NCBI GenBank assembly: GCA_019054805.1
Contig: JAHQIY010000011.1
Location: forward strand, 377,001-441,000
DNA length: 64,000 nucleotides
Reading direction: 5' to 3'
Source of the DNA: Brachionus manjavacas
Taxonomy: Eukaryota > Rotifera > Eurotatoria > Ploima > Brachionidae
Under the pieces are notes generated by a model, which made no database searches, was not told where the DNA came from, and saw only the letters and a list, made by a program, of their open reading frames with translations. Positions 18,705-29,366 of this stretch are shown here, one piece after another (within the stretch, counting starts at the first letter, position 1; each line of letters begins with the position of its first letter). The translations under genes and the position numbers were made by a program.

Positions 18705-18866
18705 ATGTTCAACTGGTTGTCCAGATTGCCGATTAGCCATTTTGGGGTCATGGATCCCAAGTACAGACGCGGCTTTTACACTGGTATTGGCAAGGCGCTG
18801 TTTAACATTGATACTGTCAATAACGAAATGACTAAAATAGCCGAAGGCGACTATTCATCTGATTAA
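18705..18866 (+). CDS. Small ORF of 53 residues downstream of PUS1
   Basis: ATG at 18705 opens MFNWLSRLPISHFGVMDPKY and the ORF ends at 18866 with an acidic tail. An AATAAA overlaps the PUS1 stop. After it, a T-rich stretch ends in TTTTTTAAG and then TTTTAG, just before the ATG. That arrangement would suit polyadenylation of the first gene and trans-splicing of the second. The composition (aromatic, basic start and a GIGKALFN motif) would suit a tiny mitochondrial or membrane-associated subunit, but I do not recognise it. Coding status rests on composition and position only. Confidence 0.5.
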   Translation: MFNWLSRLPISHFGVMDPKYRRGFYTGIGKALFNIDTVNNEMTKIAEGDYSSD

Positions 18867-19184
18867 ATTTTTAGTTTAGCTTAATTTTTGATTGCAAAAT
18901 AAATGTAATTTCAGCAAGCTTTTTATTTATTTTAAAGTTCCATGGTAAAAAGACAAACAATAATTAAAAGTAAACAGAAAAGGGTTTTACATTTTTATTT
19001 ACAAAATTTATATTTTTTTTGAACAAGTATGCACCACAGGTAACTGATACTTTTTTTATTATATAAATACTATTAGTATTTAATTTGTTTCCATTATGGA
19101 AAATCATGAAAAATTCTGACAGTTTAGTCTCATTTATTTACGTAGTGTAGCATTGCTTGTTGATCTTACTTTCACATCTAAAAT

Positions 19185-19345
19185 TTATTGTTTAAATGAT
19201 TCATATTCGGTATTTGTTTGATTTGGTGTTACTATTTCTTCTTCAAAATCCTTATCAAAGTTTTGATTACCTTCAATATCATTATAATTATCATCAGAGA
19301 CTTCTTGTTGAGTATAATCCGCATTTCTTAGAAATCCAAGAGCCT
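19185..19345 (-). pseudogene. Acidic C-terminal coding remnant
   Basis: The minus-strand frame ALGFLRNADYTQQEVSDD continues about 35 acidic codons to TAA at 19185-19187. It looks like the end of a larger, lost gene, perhaps a transposon protein. No upstream exon is recognisable. Confidence 0.3.
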
Positions 19346-20720
19346 GTAAGGTAGCTTTTATCGAGATTTAGTTCAAAAAGTTTTTGTTTATTAAAGGAAT
19401 TGGCAACATCGCTTTTTTTCACGTTTTTTTCACTATTTTATAACTCCTCCCAAACATAATTTTTTGCGGTACTTTATTAGATTAAGACGTGAAATAATTA
19501 TAAATGCAGCTTAAAAAAAATTAATTTTAATAGGTTTAAAAATCAGAAAATTAGTTGACTTGACTAAACTTCACTAAAAAAATGAAAAAATTTTTAAGAC
19601 ATTGGCCGTTACTTGACTTAAGACTTGTGACTTAAAAACAAGTCTCTAAAAATCGTGATAATTTGGAATAGAATTTTGAAAATTTTTTAAGTCTTTTTAA
19701 AAATGCACGCATATAAATTTATGCATAGCAAACAATCAATGTCAAATTGACGTTTTTGATCAAATTTTAATGACTATGCTCAAAAATTATCTTAAAAAAA
19801 GATTTTTAAGGATTTTTAATTGAAGAATGGAGGATATAGAGAAAAGTAAATTGATAAGAAAAAAATATTAATAAAAATTTGATAAGTAAAATTGTTGATA
19901 TTATTCTGAAATAAAAAAAAATTAGTAATTAATTATGCTCATGGTTATCATAAATATTTTTTTATAAAAAGAGATTATACACAAAGAATGGCAATAAATT
20001 TCAAAATACTTAAATTAGCAGTTTAAGTTTTTAGAATTGAAAATTCATAGCAAATTTTTATAGAACCACTTGCATCAATTTTAAATCATTTCTTTTTATT
20101 CATTTTCTGTTCCTTTTATTGCTATATATGTTCTAAATAATTCAAAAGACAAATTTATTTGAAGCTTTGTTTTATGATGTAAATTTAAATTAATATTAGG
20201 CAAGATTTGACATATCTTAGCAGGAAAAGTAATTTTAAGCAAAATCTATCAAAGGCTTTCTTGAAGTCAACGAAGTTAAGATACAAAGGGCTCCCAGTCA
20301 CAAAGAAAACGATGATTAATCGGTGCAAATTAAAAGACAAATCATTAATGAGTTAGGAATCATTTCATTTAAATTCATCGATAAAAATGAGTATATTTCA
20401 TTGGAAAAAATCGATGAGAAATTTTTTTAATACATTATAATTTATTTAATTATTAAATGATATTTTTTAAATTTTTAGGATAAAAAATAAAAATAAAATT
20501 TTCTTTCACTCATTTATGTTCTAATTACACTAAAATAAGTTTGTAAACATAAGATTTAATTGTTAAAGGATACCGATTAGGATATCTGCTCAAAAAGCCC
20601 TTGAATTTCCAAGGAACGCTATAATACCCAGTCAAAAAGAATCATGGATAGACAATGAGATCGAACTTTAAAAACCATTTTCCTTTCTGTAATTTTTGTA
20701 CTTTTTCAGAATATTATTTT
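19346..20720. other. AT-rich intergenic stretch
   Basis: There is no supported gene on either strand. Around 20230-20330 a phrase encoding KAFLKSTKL-like residues might be LINE debris, but it is too weak to call. Confidence 0.4.
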
Positions 20721-20724
20721 ATTT

Positions 20725-21020
20725 GTCCCTGTTCCTTTTTGTACTTTTTGTACTTTTTCATAATTTTAATTTATTTTAGTGTTGGGATCCGTTCAAGCGG
20801 ACACTTAACCGGCCAAAATTTTCAGAAACCGTGACCGTGTCCGCATTAGCCCGACAACCTTTAAGCGGGCGGTCATTTGGCCGGTCAGCTAGGCGGTCAA
20901 ATTTTTGGACCGCCAAAAAACCGGTCAACTTTTTTCATAAAGCAAGACAAAAAGTACAAAAAGGGACAGTGCCAAATAAATTAATTAGAAAAAGTACAAA
21001 AAGTACAGAAAAGTTTTTTA
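20725..21020. mobile_element. Small non-autonomous element with inverted ends
   Basis: The left side has GTCCCTGTTCCTTTTTGTAC with a repeated GTACTTTTT phrase. The right side has the inverse (AAAAAGTACAAAAAGGGACA at about 20951-20970, and AAAAAGTACAAAAAGTACAG at about 20993-21012). The core is unusually GC-rich, with repeated CCGGTC and GCGGTC words. I infer a MITE. The exact ends and target-site duplication are not clear. Confidence 0.45.
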
Positions 21021-21471
21021 TTGTCTTTACTTCAAAAAAATCAATTAACAGTATATGCCAGGTTAGATTGTGCAATGAGAACAAGTCCAAATTTATTTAT
21101 GTAATGATTGCGGAAAAACGACTTGAGGGACATGTTTAAATGAGATGGTTGTAATAGCAATGTGTAAGAGATGTCATGATTCAAAATCAAAATAGTTTTT
21201 TTATGTTTTTGAATAAAATAACAAGAATTTAAACATTTAATCTTTTACTTTTAAAAAACAGGTCAGAAATGTATAAAAAAATCGGGCTTTCTAGTGTTAA
21301 AATCTTACTTTTTTCACATAATTTTTATTGAATTAAATTCTTATTTTTTCTCATAATTTATTCGCATATTAGTTTTCGCATAAAGTTTCCCATCTTAGCT
21401 ATCCAAAATTTGATTTTTATTTTTTAATTTATATTTTAATTTAGAACAAAATATTAACTTGACAATATAAT

Positions 21472-22782
21472 ATGAATGAAAAATGGCCCACGCTAATTGT
21501 TTATTATAATAGCTTAATTGCTGGGCACTTGACAAAAACAAAACACCAGAATTCAGACGAATACGCATTTACATACACTCAAGAATATGTTAAGTCCGAC
21601 CAAACTGTACCTTTGGGTGTCAATCTGCCTAAAAGATTCGAAGCTTATTCATGTAAAGATAAGCTGCCGCCATTTTTTGATAATTTAGTGTCCGAAGGCT
21701 GGTTAAAAGAAAATCAGTCAAAAGCATTGAATCTACAAGATTTCAAAGAAGGAGATAAATTCCATATTCTATCATATTTTGGATTTGACTTGATTGGCTC
21801 CGTTTCAATTAATCAAGATCTTAACGACAGTAAATTATTTCTCCCTCATTTTAATTATAATATAAGCTCATTATCAGACTCTCAGAGTTCCAATTCGTCT
21901 CAAGAGTCAAGTGTTTCTATTGACAGTAATTCAACTATTTCTGGGGTGCAAAAAAAAGTGCTGGTTAAGAAAATAAACGATGAGTTTTGGTTGACAACTG
22001 TTGATCAATTAAGCACGCATATTGGAAAACTAGATTCTGAAATATTTCCAGGTTTGATCGAGCTAGAGTATTTAAGTACCCGAGTAATGAAAATTCTACT
22101 CCCAAATGATCAAATTCATAATGTTCAAATAGGTTTTATTAAAGAATTGATGGAAAATGCATTGATTGTAGAAAGATTTGATAGATACCATTCAAATGAT
22201 TTAGTTAAACGGAAGCACTTTGAAGAATTCAATCAATTGTTGGATAAGCATTCAGAAGATAAATACAATTTCTCGTATGATGAAATGGGATTTTTTATGC
22301 GCAATTGTACACTTTGTTGGCATGAAGATTTGTTGAAGCTTTTTAAAAGAATACTTGCATGTATTATCATCGGAAACACTGACGCTCATTTGAAAAATTT
22401 CGCCATGTTCCACAATCATGATGGATCCTTATCGCTCACGCCAATGTATGATATTGTTGCTTCTTCTTTTTACCAACAGCTAAACACACTAGCGTTGACT
22501 ATAAATGGAAAAAAAGATGCCATAATCAATGACTTGAAGCCAAAACAGATTGTCGAATTCGCACTAAACCCCAAAGGCTTCGGATTAGACGCAGAATTAT
22601 TGATAGAGGTTATTGACGAATTCAATATTTATAAACAAAAAGCAATTGTGTTTCTCCAAAGCGAGAATACAAATGTGAATGTTCAAAAAAAACTAGTAGA
22701 AATGATACAGAAAAGATGGAATGGTTCTTTTGAGGGAGTCAAATCAAATTTAGTCAAGAGGAAAAAATTGAAAAACCTTTAA
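21472..22782 (+). CDS. HipA-family Ser/Thr kinase, intact, intronless (bacterial type)
   Basis: HipA kinases are the toxin partners of bacterial hipBA modules; the E. coli enzyme phosphorylates glutamyl-tRNA synthetase. This 436-residue ORF has an N-terminal HipA-N1-like part (about 5-115, with LPPFFDNLVSEGWL). A Ser-rich linker (132-156) and the ATP-site motif SGVQKK (157-162) follow, then VERFDR (233-238). The catalytic loop GNTDAHLKNF (301-310) has Asp304 and Asn309, and LTPMYDIVAS carries the metal-binding Asp327. All key kinase residues are present. No antitoxin gene (HTH type) lies beside it. The surrounding genes have introns and eukaryotic features, so this looks like horizontally acquired DNA kept intact, though contamination in assembly must be excluded. 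The Ser-rich linker and AT-rich codon use suggest long residence. Cellular role is unknown. Confidence 0.92.
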   Translation: MNEKWPTLIVYYNSLIAGHLTKTKHQNSDEYAFTYTQEYVKSDQTVPLGVNLPKRFEAYSCKDKLPPFFDNLVSEGWLKENQSKALNLQDFKEGDKFHILSYFGFDLIGSVSINQDLNDSKLFLPHFNYNISSLSDSQSSNSSQESSVSIDSNSTISGVQKKVLVKKINDEFWLTTVDQLSTHIGKLDSEIFPGLIELEYLSTRVMKILLPNDQIHNVQIGFIKELMENALIVERFDRYHSNDLVKRKHFEEFNQLLDKHSEDKYNFSYDEMGFFMRNCTLCWHEDLLKLFKRILACIIIGNTDAHLKNFAMFHNHDGSLSLTPMYDIVASSFYQQLNTLALTINGKKDAIINDLKPKQIVEFALNPKGFGLDAELLIEVIDEFNIYKQKAIVFLQSENTNVNVQKKLVEMIQKRWNGSFEGVKSNLVKRKKLKNL

Positions 22783-23955
22783 GTCACACAATTTATTAAT
22801 CCAAACACGTTTAGTAAAAACATGAATAAAATTTCAATCTCAGACAAGCTAATCTTATTTTTTGGTTAGCATTTTTCCTACTAATACTTCATGCTTATTT
22901 TTATTTTATTTTGTTTCTAAAATTTTTGAAAATAACTATATTTTATTAATCTTTTAGGTCTATAGCATTATGTGACCAGCAAATAGGTGAACTAGGAACA
23001 ATTTTATAAGGTACTATTTATTTTATAAATTAAATTTTAAAAATTATTTTTTAATTTTTTTAATAAAATTTTATTGCTTTAAAAAAATTGCTCATAATAT
23101 TTAAAAAAAAAAATTAAAATGGAACATTAAAATTCAGAAGAGTAGTTAATTTTTGTCGAGCTTTACAATAATTACCACATTCCCTTGTTTACGTTTATCG
23201 GCCTAGGCACATTTCGGGCGACTATTTCTTTTGCTTAAATTTTTAGCTTAGATTGTCAAACATTTGGTTTTTGAATAATAATATTTCTTTACGCTTGTTA
23301 TTATTAGCTGAGATTTTCCCATGGTTATATTTTATATAAAACATATTAAAACTAAAAAATTGAATTTAATTTAAAAAAAACGAACTGAAATTAATAAAAA
23401 AAAAGATGCATAAAATTGAATATATATTATTTATAATTAAAATTTACCGTTAAATTTTCACCTTTATTTTAAGAAAATTTTTCTAATTAACTTTGCATGA
23501 AATTTCAGCTTGGAATTTGCGAAAAAATTTCAACAAGTAATTTCTTGTTGAAAAACGAAAAAACGGCGCTTGAAAAACTAATTTTGATTTTTGATTTAAA
23601 TAAAGATTTTGGGGACAAATATAAATTATTTTACCTTCTATTTAAACAATTCTGAATGGACAACATCCTAAAATAAGATACTTTAAAATGATAAAATTAA
23701 TCGTTTCTGAAGGTAATTTTTATTTGAATCGAAATCTCAAGTTGTTCGTAATTTTGTGGCGATTTTTTTTCAAAAGTCAAAAGTTTGATGTATTGTTGCA
23801 TGATTCAGTTATTGATTTCATACAATTGTTGCATATTGCAGTCCGTCTAAAAATATTTCAATTCTAAATTTATAAATTGGTTAAAAAATTTAGATTTGAG
23901 ATAGAGTTTGATATTAAAGAAGGTCTGGTTGAAGTAAATCTTAGAGTACCAAAGG
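22783..23955. other. AT-rich intergenic stretch
   Basis: I recognise no gene or named repeat. The 3' end of the HipA-like gene has no strong AATAAA until about 22825 (GAATAAA). Confidence 0.4.
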
Positions 23956-24250
23956 TTTTTGGGCCATTAACTACTTGGTAGTTCTAAGGAAGGCTGTATG
24001 TGACCAGAAGGCGCTTAGTACCAGAACAAAAGTCAAGGTGTACAAGGCGACCGTGCTCTATGGAGCTAAGACAAGGACTCGCAACGATGATGATTATGAC
24101 AAACTCAGCCGTTTCCATCTCAGGAGATTGCAGCAGCTAGCGGGCCTTTTTTTTGCTAAACCTAAACCTTTTTTTGAGAAATCTGATTACAGTGTACTTA
24201 CTAACCCTAACCCATTGACTCTTAGAATTAAAATCAATGGTGAGCTTTAG
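23956..24250 (+). mobile_element. LINE polymerase C-terminal fragment
   Basis: The plus-strand frame includes STRTKVKVYKATVLYGAKT and FHLRRLQQLAGL, the well-known post-RT region of CR1/RTE-type LINEs (KVKVY.A.VL..LLYG.E.W; FH.R.LR). It is truncated at both ends. Confidence 0.7.
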
Positions 24251-24369
24251 AAAGCTAGATGTAGGGAGTTTTCTAATCTCTCTAAAAATGTATTTTTTTT
24301 TCCTTAAAAGACATTACATCGCCTCATTTGAAATTGTAGAAGAAGAATCTTGAAGTACCAGAACAAAAT

Positions 24370-24720
24370 ATTCCTAATATTTTATCCGAATTAACTTATG
24401 CCAATTTAGAAACTGTTATTAACTGTTAGAAACTTGGCAACTTATTCAGTTGAATTAGATTTGAGTGATAATAATGATTGCGTTAATATAATTGAGCTGC
24501 TTATCAATAATAAGAATTTTAAAAGAATGAGACAAGCCAAACGAGCTGAGCAAGAACGTGTTGAACGATTGCTGATTGCTGATAGAATAGCAGGTTAAAC
24601 AGATTCGGATATCAATAATGAAGCAAAGAGATATGAGCGAAAAATGGCTTTAATAAACAACGTGTATCAAAAATTGATCGGGAATTAGCAAAAGCAAGTT
24701 TGATCAAAAAATAAGAAGTA
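24370..24720 (+). pseudogene. Degenerate coding remnant, unidentified
   Basis: Broken frames contain coding-like text such as TYSVELDLSDNNDCVN and RMRQAKRAEQERVERLLIAD, interrupted by stops and shifts. The family is not recognised; a transposon origin is likely given its neighbours. Confidence 0.3.
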
Positions 24721-25689
24721 AGGAAAATTAAAGAAAAGACTTGGTTTTGTTGGACAGATATTCAAGTAATTCTAACTAATAAAATAATAATTATTCAATT
24801 AAAAAAATTTTTTATCAATTAATTTATTTCTTTATTTTTTATTTTCTATATTTTTTTTTATTTATTATTCTTTATTTTTTTTAATTATTTTTTTTTCTAT
24901 AATAAATCGTTTCTATATTTTTTTCCATCTTTTCAACGTTGACCGCGGCATTTGAATATTCATAAAATTATTTTTATTTTTACTTTTTAAAAAATTAAAT
25001 GAATAAAAAAAGAACTCAAGATTTAATAAATACTCCAACAACCTCAACTGCTCCAACACCACCATTAACTGTGAATCCACCAACTTTAATAACAAACTCT
25101 ACCAGAGCGCCAACCTTAGCATAAGATTCACCAACGATATCAACAGCTCTGACACCTCCGTTTTAAATTTGTTGAAATGAACAATCAGGTGAATTAAATA
25201 AATCTATCTTATATCTCAGATCTAATTGTTTTCCTTCTATTATAGCAGCTTATCCAAATATTGTGTCTCAAAGTATCTCAATGTAAATTTGTAGCCAAAT
25301 GTCTAGTCAAAAAAAATAATTTATCAACAAACTAAAGACAATTTCATCAAAATGCAACATTCAATCAAACTCGAAGCTTAGAAACTGTTGATATCGCCGG
25401 TAAATCTCAAATTCAAAAATCAAAAAAAAAAAGAGAGAAACCGCACTAAAACCTAAACTTTTTTATACCAAATTAAGTGCCAAAAAAGTTTTAAAAATAA
25501 AATTTAATAAAAATAATTTCTTATTTTTTTTGGAATTGTATAATAATAAAATAAAATTTATGTAAAAATTAGTAAAAAATAGTTAAAAAACTTTCAGTAA
25601 AATATAAACAAATAAATAGAAACTACTTTTTTCAAAATTTATTGGAAAATAATAAAAAATTACAAAAATTGATTTTTTTTTTCTGGCCT

Positions 25690-25762
25690 TTTCATTTTTA
25701 TCAATTTTACGTAAATTTACGTAAAATTACCAGAAATCCACGTGTCAAATCGGCACTGTATA
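25690..25762. repeat. MITE-like repeat with TTTACGTAAA motifs, copy 2
   Basis: TTTTACGTAAATTTACGTAA is followed by a short spacer and GGCACTGTATA. This is the end of the same family as 14450-14662. Confidence 0.45.
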
Positions 25763-26099
25763 TTTAATTCAAAAACTTGAAAAAACATAACTTTAATTTG
25801 TATTAAAAAAAACATGTTTCTCAAACAAACAAAGATATTGAACACCTTAAGTAAAAAAGCACTCATCATTCCATACAAGCTGAGATAAAGAAATCGACCA
25901 ACTTAATCTGAAATAAAAAATTAAAATTTGTGAAGTAGGCAATTAGACTCGATTTATGCCACCACTTTTTTAATTTTTTTAATTCGAAAAATTTATTAAC
26001 ATAGAGTTAAAAAATGAAGTAAAATAATTTTCATACTGTAAATTTATTTATGCAAAAAAATTTTTTTTTAACAATTTCAAATTTTTAAACTAAAATTAA

Positions 26100-26780
26100 A
26101 TGAAGCGTTTGCAGACAAATTCTACTAAAGGAGTCGGCAAGCTAACGAGTGAAAAAGCCAAGTCAGTATTAAATGATGAAACGGTCAAGTCAAGCATCAA
26201 AAAGCCAGCTCCATTTCTAAGCCTTGAGAGTTCAATGAAAGATGAAAAGCTTCAGGTTTTAAAAAATGATCGATTTATATGCATCAAAGACAAGTATCCC
26301 AAAGCCAAAGTACATTTTTTGCTAATACCTCACGGCAATGAGCTTCCTAAGATGATTCGTGTTGCTGACTTAATCAAATCAAACCAGTGCCTTGATTTAC
26401 TTAAGGAAATAAAGTCTTTATCAGAAAAAATAATAGCGGAAAATTTTCCCAGTGAACTCAAATCAAAGGCTATGTGCGGATTTCACTCGATTCAATCCAT
26501 GCAACCATTGCACATGCACATCATATCCAAAGACTTTGATTCTGACTGTTTAAAGAACAAAAAACACTGGAACTCGTTCAATACCAAATACTTCATCAAT
26601 CTGGACGATCTAATCGAATGTCTAAAAAATCAAAAAGATTATTTTAAAGATGATTTTTTTAATTTAAACAATCAAAAAATTCTAAAAGACTATTTGGACT
26701 ATCCGCTCAAGTGTAACGTGTGCAATGCTGTACAAAAGAATATGCCCTCTCTAAAACGCCATTTAGTCACTCATAAATAA
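26100..26780 (+). CDS. APTX: Aprataxin (DNA-adenylate hydrolase, HIT plus zinc finger)
   Basis: Aprataxin removes AMP from abortive DNA ligation ends during strand-break repair. The 226-residue intronless ORF has a basic N-terminus and a HIT domain (about 43-185). That domain includes KYPKAKVHFLLIPHG and the histidine motif MQPLHMHIISKDFDSD, where the central and last His are kept and the first position is Pro. A C-terminal C2H2 finger follows (CNVCN...LKRHLVTH). The N-terminal FHA domain of vertebrate aprataxin is absent, as in several invertebrates and in yeast Hnt3. It probably acts in the nucleus. The next gene starts 186 bp downstream on the same strand. Confidence 0.92.
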   Translation: MKRLQTNSTKGVGKLTSEKAKSVLNDETVKSSIKKPAPFLSLESSMKDEKLQVLKNDRFICIKDKYPKAKVHFLLIPHGNELPKMIRVADLIKSNQCLDLLKEIKSLSEKIIAENFPSELKSKAMCGFHSIQSMQPLHMHIISKDFDSDCLKNKKHWNSFNTKYFINLDDLIECLKNQKDYFKDDFFNLNNQKILKDYLDYPLKCNVCNAVQKNMPSLKRHLVTHK

Positions 26781-26966
26781 ATAAATTTTTTTCATTTTAT
26801 TTTTAGATTTTTTTTTGTATCTAAATTTAAAAATAAATTAAAATATTTTTCTTTTTTTTTGTAGAATTTAAATTTTAATAAAATTAATTCAAATGAATAG
26901 TAACTTTTAATTTTATAAAAATTTTTTAAATTTTCTTAAGTTCAAAAAGTGAAACCATTAAGTTCA

Positions 26967-27266
26967 ATGAGCAAATATTTGCCGGCATTATCAATTGCTT
27001 CTTATTCTCTAATAAGTTCATATTTATTGGCATCCTATTCGAATAAACACGAATACCGATATCAAAAGGAATCGCTGATGTATCGTCTCTCGTTGGCAAA
27101 TGGCGGTATGGGAGGCCTGTTTTTTTCCAAATATTTTGGCAAAACTTACCCAATTACGTTTGCCTATACAATATTTGGATTTATTCTTGGTGGTTCATAT
27201 TATCAGTTCAGTAGTTTTATCAAGGAAAGACAATTAGCAGCAATGAGAAAATCTAAAATTTTTTAA
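26967..27266 (+). CDS. Small two-pass membrane protein, 99 residues, unknown family
   Basis: The first true ATG is at 26967. The product has a hydrophobic stretch at the start (ALSIASYSLISSYLLASY). A conserved-looking Gly-rich turn (SLANGGMGGLFFSKYFGK) and a second hydrophobic stretch (TFAYTIFGFILGGSYY) follow, with a basic end. It looks like a small organelle or inner-membrane protein. Upstream, TTTTCTTAAG could act as a trans-splice acceptor, and the gene may be co-transcribed with aprataxin. I do not recognise the family. Confidence 0.6.
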   Translation: MSKYLPALSIASYSLISSYLLASYSNKHEYRYQKESLMYRLSLANGGMGGLFFSKYFGKTYPITFAYTIFGFILGGSYYQFSSFIKERQLAAMRKSKIF

Positions 27267-28619
27267 ATCTTGATTTTTCACATTACCACGTAAATAAATC
27301 AAGATAGATTTTTTTTTCAGAGTTTTAATAAAAATAAATTAAAAGTTGTGTCTTCATTTTCTTATTAAAAATAAAGAAATCGAAACCATTTTTTTATAGA
27401 CTTTGGAATGATTTTGCCATTCCTTTGAATTTGGTTTTCTTGCCATTTCATTCTACAACTATTTAATGGCATCTATTTCTTTCGTCAACTAATTATAGAT
27501 TATATATTTTTTTATCTGTGGCGAGCAAAAGATCCTTCAGACAAATAAAATAAAAAAAAATAATTTAAAAATTTAAAAGAATAAAATATGAAAAATAATG
27601 AAAATAGAAAAATTTAAATTAAAGAGAAACACATTCGCAAAGCTCTCATTTTAAATATTAAAATATAAAATTAATAAAAATCGTGAACGTTTAAGACTTT
27701 AACAGGCTTGCCTCATTTTTTGTCAGCTGTGTCTCAATAATTAGCTCGGTACCCCAAATTTCACCCTTTTACTCTGAAATATCGTGAATTTACCATAATT
27801 TACGTAAAATATGGTGAATTCAAGGTATCGTAGCAGCACTTTTTATTTTTTATTAATGAGTTTTTTTATAAGGTTTATCTTGAATTTTTTATTCAAAAAT
27901 ATTTGTATCTAGCATTTAAAAGTAAATTTAAAAAGGAAATATTAATTATTAAATTCCAAATAAGCAAAAAAATGAAAATAAACTTCACAAAAAATCAGTT
28001 TAATATCAAAAATCGATTATATCAATGAATTGGGAAAATGTTTTTCATTTAAGGAATAAATATTTAAGGATCAACTTTTAAAAGACTTCCCATATCGCAA
28101 TTGATCTAAAAGAATGTAATTAAAAAAATTTAGAGGTAAAATTTAGATAAAATTTAAGTTACACAGAAAAAACTGGAGCTCGGATCATATTAAAACTAAA
28201 TTAACTTTAAATTTTGTTCACTGTTCTTTTTTTTGTTGATTCCTGTTTGTTTTTTTGTTTGTTTTTGTGATATTTTGTTGAGCGGGTTGACCTACAAAAA
28301 CATGTCAGGTTTACAGAAACAGGTCAAAAAATAAAAAAAAAATAAAAAAACTATTAAATAATTTTTAAATCATTAATTTTTGAAGGAGCTTTAGAAATAG
28401 CTTAGAATTTTCTCTGATCTCTTTGACCTGGTATTTCTCTTTTAACAATTTCAAATACCCAAATGCGCTCTCTACTAAAATCTTTGCCTTTCAACAAAAA
28501 TTAAAAAATTTAAAGAAAATTAAAATTAATTTTTCACCCTTTAAGTGTTTGAAAAATTATAACCAACCTAATAAAAAAATTTTTTCAAATTAATTTTAAA
28601 TTTTAAATAATCATTTTTT
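27267..28619. repeat. AT-rich stretch with MITE fragment (about 27765-27835)
   Basis: There is no gene. A TTTACCATAATTTACGTAAA phrase followed by GTAGCAGCACTT is a degenerate member of the TTTACGTAAA family. At 27513-27550 a TATCTGTGGCGAGCAAAAGA phrase with TCCTTCAGA resembles phrases at 33620-33650 and 47890-47925, a second minor repeat family. Confidence 0.4.
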
Positions 28620-28977
28620 ACCATTTTTTATTATTTTTTACCATTAAATTGATTACATTTTACCAAAATTTACATAAATTATGGTAATTTTTTTTTTCAT
28701 AATTTTGGATATAAATATTGAAGGATAACAAAAATTCATTTTTTTTTAAAAAGTGCCAAATTATTTCAATTTTTTGGACTTATTTTTTTTTTACATAAAT
28801 TTACGTAAAATGATCGAAATCTACCAAATTTTACGTAAAATCAAGTAAATTTACGTTTTTTTACTTTTGTAAATCTACGTAAATTTACAATATTTTACGT
28901 AAAATTCGGTAAATTTACTGTTTTTTACGTAAATTATCGTAAATTACTAAATCCGGAACACCACTGTATATATATAA
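28620..28977. repeat. MITE-like repeat with TTTACGTAAA motifs, longest copy
   Basis: At least five palindromic TTTACGTAAA-type words are spread over 350 bp, and the stretch ends in GGAACACCACTGTATATATA. Read inversely, the end is TACAGTGGTGTTCC, followed by a TA-rich target. That fits a Tc1/mariner-derived element with TA target sites. Confidence 0.55.
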
Positions 28978-29019
28978 ACCAACCCAAAAAATAATTAATA
29001 ATTGTCCCTATTCTATCCT

Positions 29020-29275
29020 AGTGAATAATGGGCAGACGCTCATCTCCTTTTCAAAAACCTTTTTGAGCATCGGCTTCAATCTGACACAGAGGCTACTGCA
29101 TTAAGTAATTACTACCCAGTCGAAACTGGTCCACCTATATTTATGATGAAAGAGGTTTAAATATTCGACCCGTATTGCTGAGATATTTGAAGATTTTTTC
29201 ACTCTCAGCGGGTTTGAACCCTCTATCCTCTACTTGCATGACTAACACGAAAACCATCCGGCTATACGGGTTGTT
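29020..29275 (-). repeat. tRNA-derived SINE
   Basis: On the minus strand an A-box (TAGCCGGATGG at 29254-29264) and a perfect B-box (GGTTCAAACC at 29211-29220) lie about 33 bp apart, the spacing of an internal Pol III promoter. The bases around them do not fold into a good tRNA acceptor stem, and about 190 bp of non-tRNA body follow, ending near ATAGAATAGGGAC. This is a SINE rather than a working tRNA gene. Confidence 0.6.
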
Positions 29276-29366
29276 AACCAACACAAAGCTAAAGATTTAT
29301 AATTATATTTCTCTGTGTTTCTTGCTTTTCTTTCTGTTCCATAAGCTTATTTCACTTGGTCACTTA

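Noticed and set aside
21140..21471. Search for a HipB-like antitoxin gene before the HipA-like kinase
   Set aside because: No helix-turn-helix ORF is visible in the upstream or downstream few hundred bases.
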